Below the pieces are notes generated by a model that was not told the DNA's origin, did no database searches, and worked only from the letters and a program-made list of their open reading frames with translations. Made by a program: the position numbers and the translations under genes. Shown in pieces: positions 60,501 through 64,000 of a stretch of DNA of 64,000 nucleotides; within the stretch, counting starts at the first letter, position 1, and the number at the start of each line of letters is the position of its first letter. Where the stretch lies: contig CM049321.1 of the NCBI GenBank assembly GCA_026874595.1, positions 8,802,979 to 8,866,978 on the forward strand, read 5' to 3'. The DNA comes from Sipunculus nudus (taxonomy: Eukaryota > Annelida > Sipuncula > Golfingiida > Sipunculidae).

Positions 60501-63500
60501 AAGCTAAAAGAACAAGACACAAAAGCAGGGGACATAAATTTCACGAATTTGCTTGTAATATTTAATTATATGTTTTAGGACCAGGAAGTATAATAGGTTG
60601 TAAAGTAAGAATCAAAGCTAATTGCCCTAGAGAGACCTTGGTTAATGAGATGGCCTAAGATGTATGAGCCTGAGAATCTTAAGGAAATTTACAGTATGAA
60701 GAATGGTTCTTCAGTTCAATAATAATGTTCTGTAAATGTGTTTGTTTCAGTACATGGAACTCAGTGGAGAAGAGGCTGGAGACAGTGAAAAAACATTGGT
60801 GAGGTTTAACTAGATATATTATCTGATAATACATTAACAATACCATATTTGTGTGTGCATAAGGCGAGCATATTATCTTAAAATTATTTGGCCAAGAGGG
60901 GGTTCAATCTTATACTAGGGTACAAGTTTTTTTGCAGCAAATTAGGACCACCAGGGACAATTTACAATAATGAGCATTGATTCATTGGTCAAACTGCCAG
61001 CCGTAAATATCAGTGATCATGATTTAGATTTAGATATGTACATCGTTACATAATTGATAAATAAACGTTTGCTGTGCCACACCAAAACTTGCTGGATCAT
61101 AGGGGAATGATGGATACCATGGATATTTTCCAAATAATAATTTTTTACCCAAATTTAGACCTGAATATTGATCCTCATCTTATACCCAACATTGCCTAAT
61201 ACACAAACAAATACGGTATAAAGTGTAGGCTTTGGTTTAGTACAAGAGGTCAGTAATTATGTACAAGTTTATGTACCTCAGAATTGATAAGTACAGTTCC
61301 CAAGTAGTTTTAAGTGTACATGAGTACATGAGTACAGGTATAGGGGATCTGTACGTCAGTACAAGTATTTTAATATATTTTCCTTTACTTTCCCAAGAAT
61401 TTTGTATTAAAGAAATACAAAAAAAGTTTTTCTGAATATATTTTAAAGCTAACATTATCTTGCTAGTGCACAACTTGATCCGTTAGTCTATAGTAGTGCT
61501 AATTTATTGGATCTCCATCTTTGGGTCTCTTCATGTCATGGTAGAAAAATCTGTCGATCTTTATTTAAAAAAAAAGAAATGCCTGCACTAATTTTTCAGT
61601 ACTTGAAATGTACATGTTTTTTCAAGTATATTGGTGACAAGTATTACATGTGTACTTGGTCAAAGTGACAAGGACAGGGCAGGTATTTTAAATTTTTAAG
61701 GTATTTTTCATGTATATTTACTTTACCCAGGCCTGAGATCAACCCATGACATGCTACCATCTTATTACAATTAATCTCATTAATGTTGATGTATTTACTG
61801 TCTCACATTCAGTGTAATTAACAGAAACATCCTGATTGGTAAATCTAACTAGTATCCAGTATTTCGATGAAGTAACCCAGTATATTTTCAATATGTTAAA
61901 AATTAAATCAGTGAAGAGATAAATTTACTTTATACTTTTTTAATATATAATTTTTTAGAATGTTAAACTCACTGTGCTGAAGTTGACTATACAGACTTAA
62001 AATCCTTTTCACATCCAAGACTCGGCACAAATTTGGTTGGAGTAAGGCCAAAAAAAAAGGCATGGTTCTCAGGCAATGTTTTTTTCAGGAACCAGTACAG
62101 GTGGGGGATATTTTATTTTTCACCTTTTTGTATGTTTCGATAAAAGTGTCAAATGATTAGCAAAAAGCCTGAACAGGTAAAAGCACTACATAAAAAATGA
62201 AAACTAATCAAAATTATATTATTTATCTTCTTGAAAGAAGAAAATCAAAATTTTTGATGCTGGGGGGGGGGGGGGGGGGGGTAAAATTGATGCGGGCAGT
62301 GCCTGAGAATCATACCTTTTATTTTTTTGGCCTAAGTGATAATTTAACAAACGGAGCATGTTATACCTAACAAGGTTATAATGAATCATGATTCTAATTT
62401 ATGAATTTCCTTATCCTGATGATATAAATCAGAGTGAGCCGATCTACGTGCCTGTGAAGCGAGGAGAGCGGGGGAGTGGATCAGAGTCAGATGAAGGTGA
62501 GGGTTTCTATTTTTTGTTCCAAGTAATCTGATTTATAATGAGATATATATTCTACTAGCAGAACCACATTCCACAGTGAAATTGTCATTACTGTCACTAC
62601 CATTTAAGAATCTTTTTAATTCATCAGGGATAATATAACTTTTGTTGAACTATGAATTCACTGACATCTTGTCAAATTTATGCAGATTTTCATTTGTATC
62701 TGTACTTTTTACCAGTTAAGAATTCCTCACTCAGTTCCATTTAAATGTTGGTCAGAAAATCATTGGAACTATCTGTAAAGGTTACATGTTTGCATGGAAG
62801 AACTCATGCAGGTCTCAAATAGAAACCTTCTCCTAACAGCAAAAGAGAACAGCAATCAGTGATATACTCAGTGTCTGTCTGGTTCATTGTGTGGTGTGAG
62901 ATTGCTCATTGTCATAAGTAAAACTAGGGTATCTGCCATAGGGACAGGTCCTTGTGACTTCATTCAGGACAGGCTTTCCATGGCTGAATTTGAACTTCGC
63001 TGGGTTTTCTGTTGGCCAATCTGGGTTGACACGAGAACTTTCGATAGATGGCCCTGTAATGGTCCTTAATGAAATAACATCAAATTAGTCAGGATTTATG
63101 GGGAAATATATGAAGTGAACCCCCCCCCCCCCCACACACACACACACACACTTCATCATTCCTGACACGTGTGTGACCTCATGCACAGAGGAGTTGCAAG
63201 ACAATTGTTGAGTGGCAGAGTGATGTAGGACTTGGACGCGAGTCTGGACTCAGACTTGTACTCGGACTCGGTGTAAAGGACTTAAACAATCAGGTTGAGT
63301 CCATCTTGAGTCCAGTAGATAAAAAAAATACTCTAAAGAATTATATACATATGCGAACTTCTAACAGAACATTTAAAAATAAGACTTGTACACTAAGCTT
63401 TGGCTCTGCGTCAGGAGCTCAATGTATTTAAACAATCATGTAAAAAGCATGTATAAAGTAACATTATAATATACATGATAATCTCAAATTTCTATGTTGA

Positions 63501-63955
63501 ATTTCTTTTGACATGGATTTTTGCATTGGACGAATACTAGGACTTGGGTTCCAAATGATCAGACGAGAAGGAGGCAGGCTTTGACTCGAACTTTTAAGGA
63601 CTTGGACTTAAGAAGCCTGGACTTGGACTTGCACTCGAACTTGGATGGTATGGTCTCAATTTCATCGCCATCAATTTCTTGGCACCACCATTAATTTTAA
63701 CACAAAATGTTTCATGAATACCCAACACAGATGCTGACATTACAGATCCTAGGGTAATCTTCAGAATGCTGGCAATCACTTCTGCTTTCAGTGGAGAGTT
63801 CATAAACAATAGAGGCTTCAGAAGCCTCCTTCACTGCAAATACTGCTGAATACTTGCATTCCATACTTCATACTAATTATTTGCAGGTTTAAACCACAAG
63901 AAGACGAAAAAGCTGGTCCGTTTCAACAACCTGTCTGAAGTACGCCAGCTGTCAG
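54538..63955 (+). CDS. SLC35F5: SLC35F5-type solute carrier, first five coding exons
   Basis: Exons: 54538-54642, 59582-59713, 60751-60798, 62433-62496, 63887-63955. All have GT-AG borders and compatible phases, giving 139 residues so far; the rest lies beyond the window. Residues 14-31 form the first membrane helix, containing VDVIWVASSELT, a stretch I recognise from vertebrate SLC35F5. DKPYFTNYLKNSMFIIYLAG and PWRQQC follow (second helix near 57-72). The cytosolic loop carries SEPIYVPVK and VRFNNLSEVRQLS, which align with the same loop in the family. The family belongs to the drug/metabolite transporter superfamily and normally has ten helices; SLC35F5 is a poorly characterised multipass carrier. 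The third exon (16 codons, acidic) is lineage-variable. Introns carry many repeats; intron 1 is 4.9 kb. Confidence 0.9.
54840..55048 (+). repeat. 39-bp minisatellite copying the exon 2 splice acceptor
   Basis: Five units start TATATT or TTTATT at 54855, 54894, 54933, 54970 and 55009 (spacing 39, 39, 37, 39). Each reads 'ttttccatgacacatt', 'tatgtcctttcattccag'. This nearly equals the border of the next SLC35F5 exon, where 'gtcctttccttccag' is followed by TATATTTTCCATGACACC at 59582. One further unit directly precedes that exon (59541-59581). Confidence 0.85.
55702..59132 (+). mobile_element. TTTTAGCTCAGCTGA element in SLC35F5 intron 1
   Basis: The left end matches 15281 onward, including 'gtccgtccgg' text, and the right end (agctgagcgtcatgaccca, 59101-59119, then gggtcacttgtt) matches 17048-17074. 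The phrase 'ggtcaaaggtcaaggtcac' recurs through 56030-56480. The interior also holds a 332-bp tandem duplication. Text from 55080 to 55700 and 59133 to 59460 shows similar phrases ('ggtgccacct', 'tctgaaatttngcatgtc'), so several nested copies are likely. No coding capacity. Confidence 0.5.
57795..58455. repeat. Tandem duplication, period 332 bp
   Basis: 'ttggggatgtccccac' starts at 57811 and 58143, and the following 300 bases are almost identical ('gaagtctttattcaatagga', 'agagagctgcccagcctccc' against a version with agccgcc). High identity points to a recent event. Confidence 0.9.
62045..62333. mobile_element. AGGCC-type MITE in SLC35F5 intron 3
   Basis: Full-length relative of 50116-50394, with inverted ends aggccaaaaaaaaaggcatg and 'catacc' to ttggcct. 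The interior carries a 19-base G run (62263-62281). Confidence 0.8.
63215..63640 (-). repeat. GAGTCC-rich dispersed repeat, copy 2
   Basis: Reverse-complement relative of 34240-34700, here in SLC35F5 intron 4. Runs such as 'ggacttggacgcgagtctgg' and 'actcggactcgg' flank an AT-rich centre. A C run followed by (CA)n lies just before it at 63120-63150. Confidence 0.65.
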
Positions 63956-64000
63956 GTACTGCACACAGTTTAACTGTACTTTACGATACTAAGATCCAGT

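Noticed and set aside
1-64000. CRISPR arrays, operons, bacterial-type promoters or rRNA/tRNA genes
   Set aside because: None seen; the sequence is clearly intron-bearing eukaryotic DNA, and the tandem repeats here have no spacer structure.

Overview
The window reads as nuclear DNA of an animal: AT-rich, gene-poor, GT-AG introns, many microsatellites and G runs, and layers of transposon relics. Repeat styles (the TTTTAGCTCAGCTGA element, the 'aggtcaaaggtcaaggtcac' phrases, the 'tttcaggatagctcggcaatg' family) and the gene content suggest a marine lophotrochozoan, most likely a mollusc. That placement is inference.

Positions 1-34,000 hold an array of five related two-exon genes for proteins with two GNAT-like acetyltransferase halves. 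Two are dead (6542-7956 and 9573-10859, both +) and three look intact (13652-15094 on -, 28381-29896 and 31866-33727 on +). Exon 1 encodes the N-terminal half and exon 2 the C-terminal half with an intact acetyl-CoA loop. A CRE plus TATA promoter block is duplicated in front of the first and fourth copies. In the fourth copy a 3.4 kb repeat block, with a 148-bp tandem array, sits between promoter and coding exon. Between copies lie inverted-repeat elements (17921-20313, 21603-23440, 23701-24129) and a family of interspersed repeats found in both orientations.

Positions 34,933-43,900 (- strand) hold a six-exon gene for a secreted or membrane-tethered C-type lectin-like protein. All splice phases join to one 396-residue frame. 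Its introns carry a 2.27 kb transposon with 20-bp terminal inverted repeats and a Tigger-like MITE. Upstream (44,450-46,680) lies a 5'-truncated non-LTR retrotransposon fused to a MITE fragment.

Positions 46,700-54,300 are intergenic: microsatellites, three MITEs, an LTR-like block and a candidate housekeeping promoter. From 54,538 to the window end (+ strand) run the first five coding exons of an SLC35F5-type solute carrier, with a 4.9 kb first intron full of repeats. The gene continues past the window.

The three gene groups show no obvious common pathway. The GNAT array is the fast-evolving accessory part, SLC35F5 the conserved housekeeping part, and the lectin a candidate recognition protein. 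No RNA genes, CRISPR arrays or viral genes were recognised.
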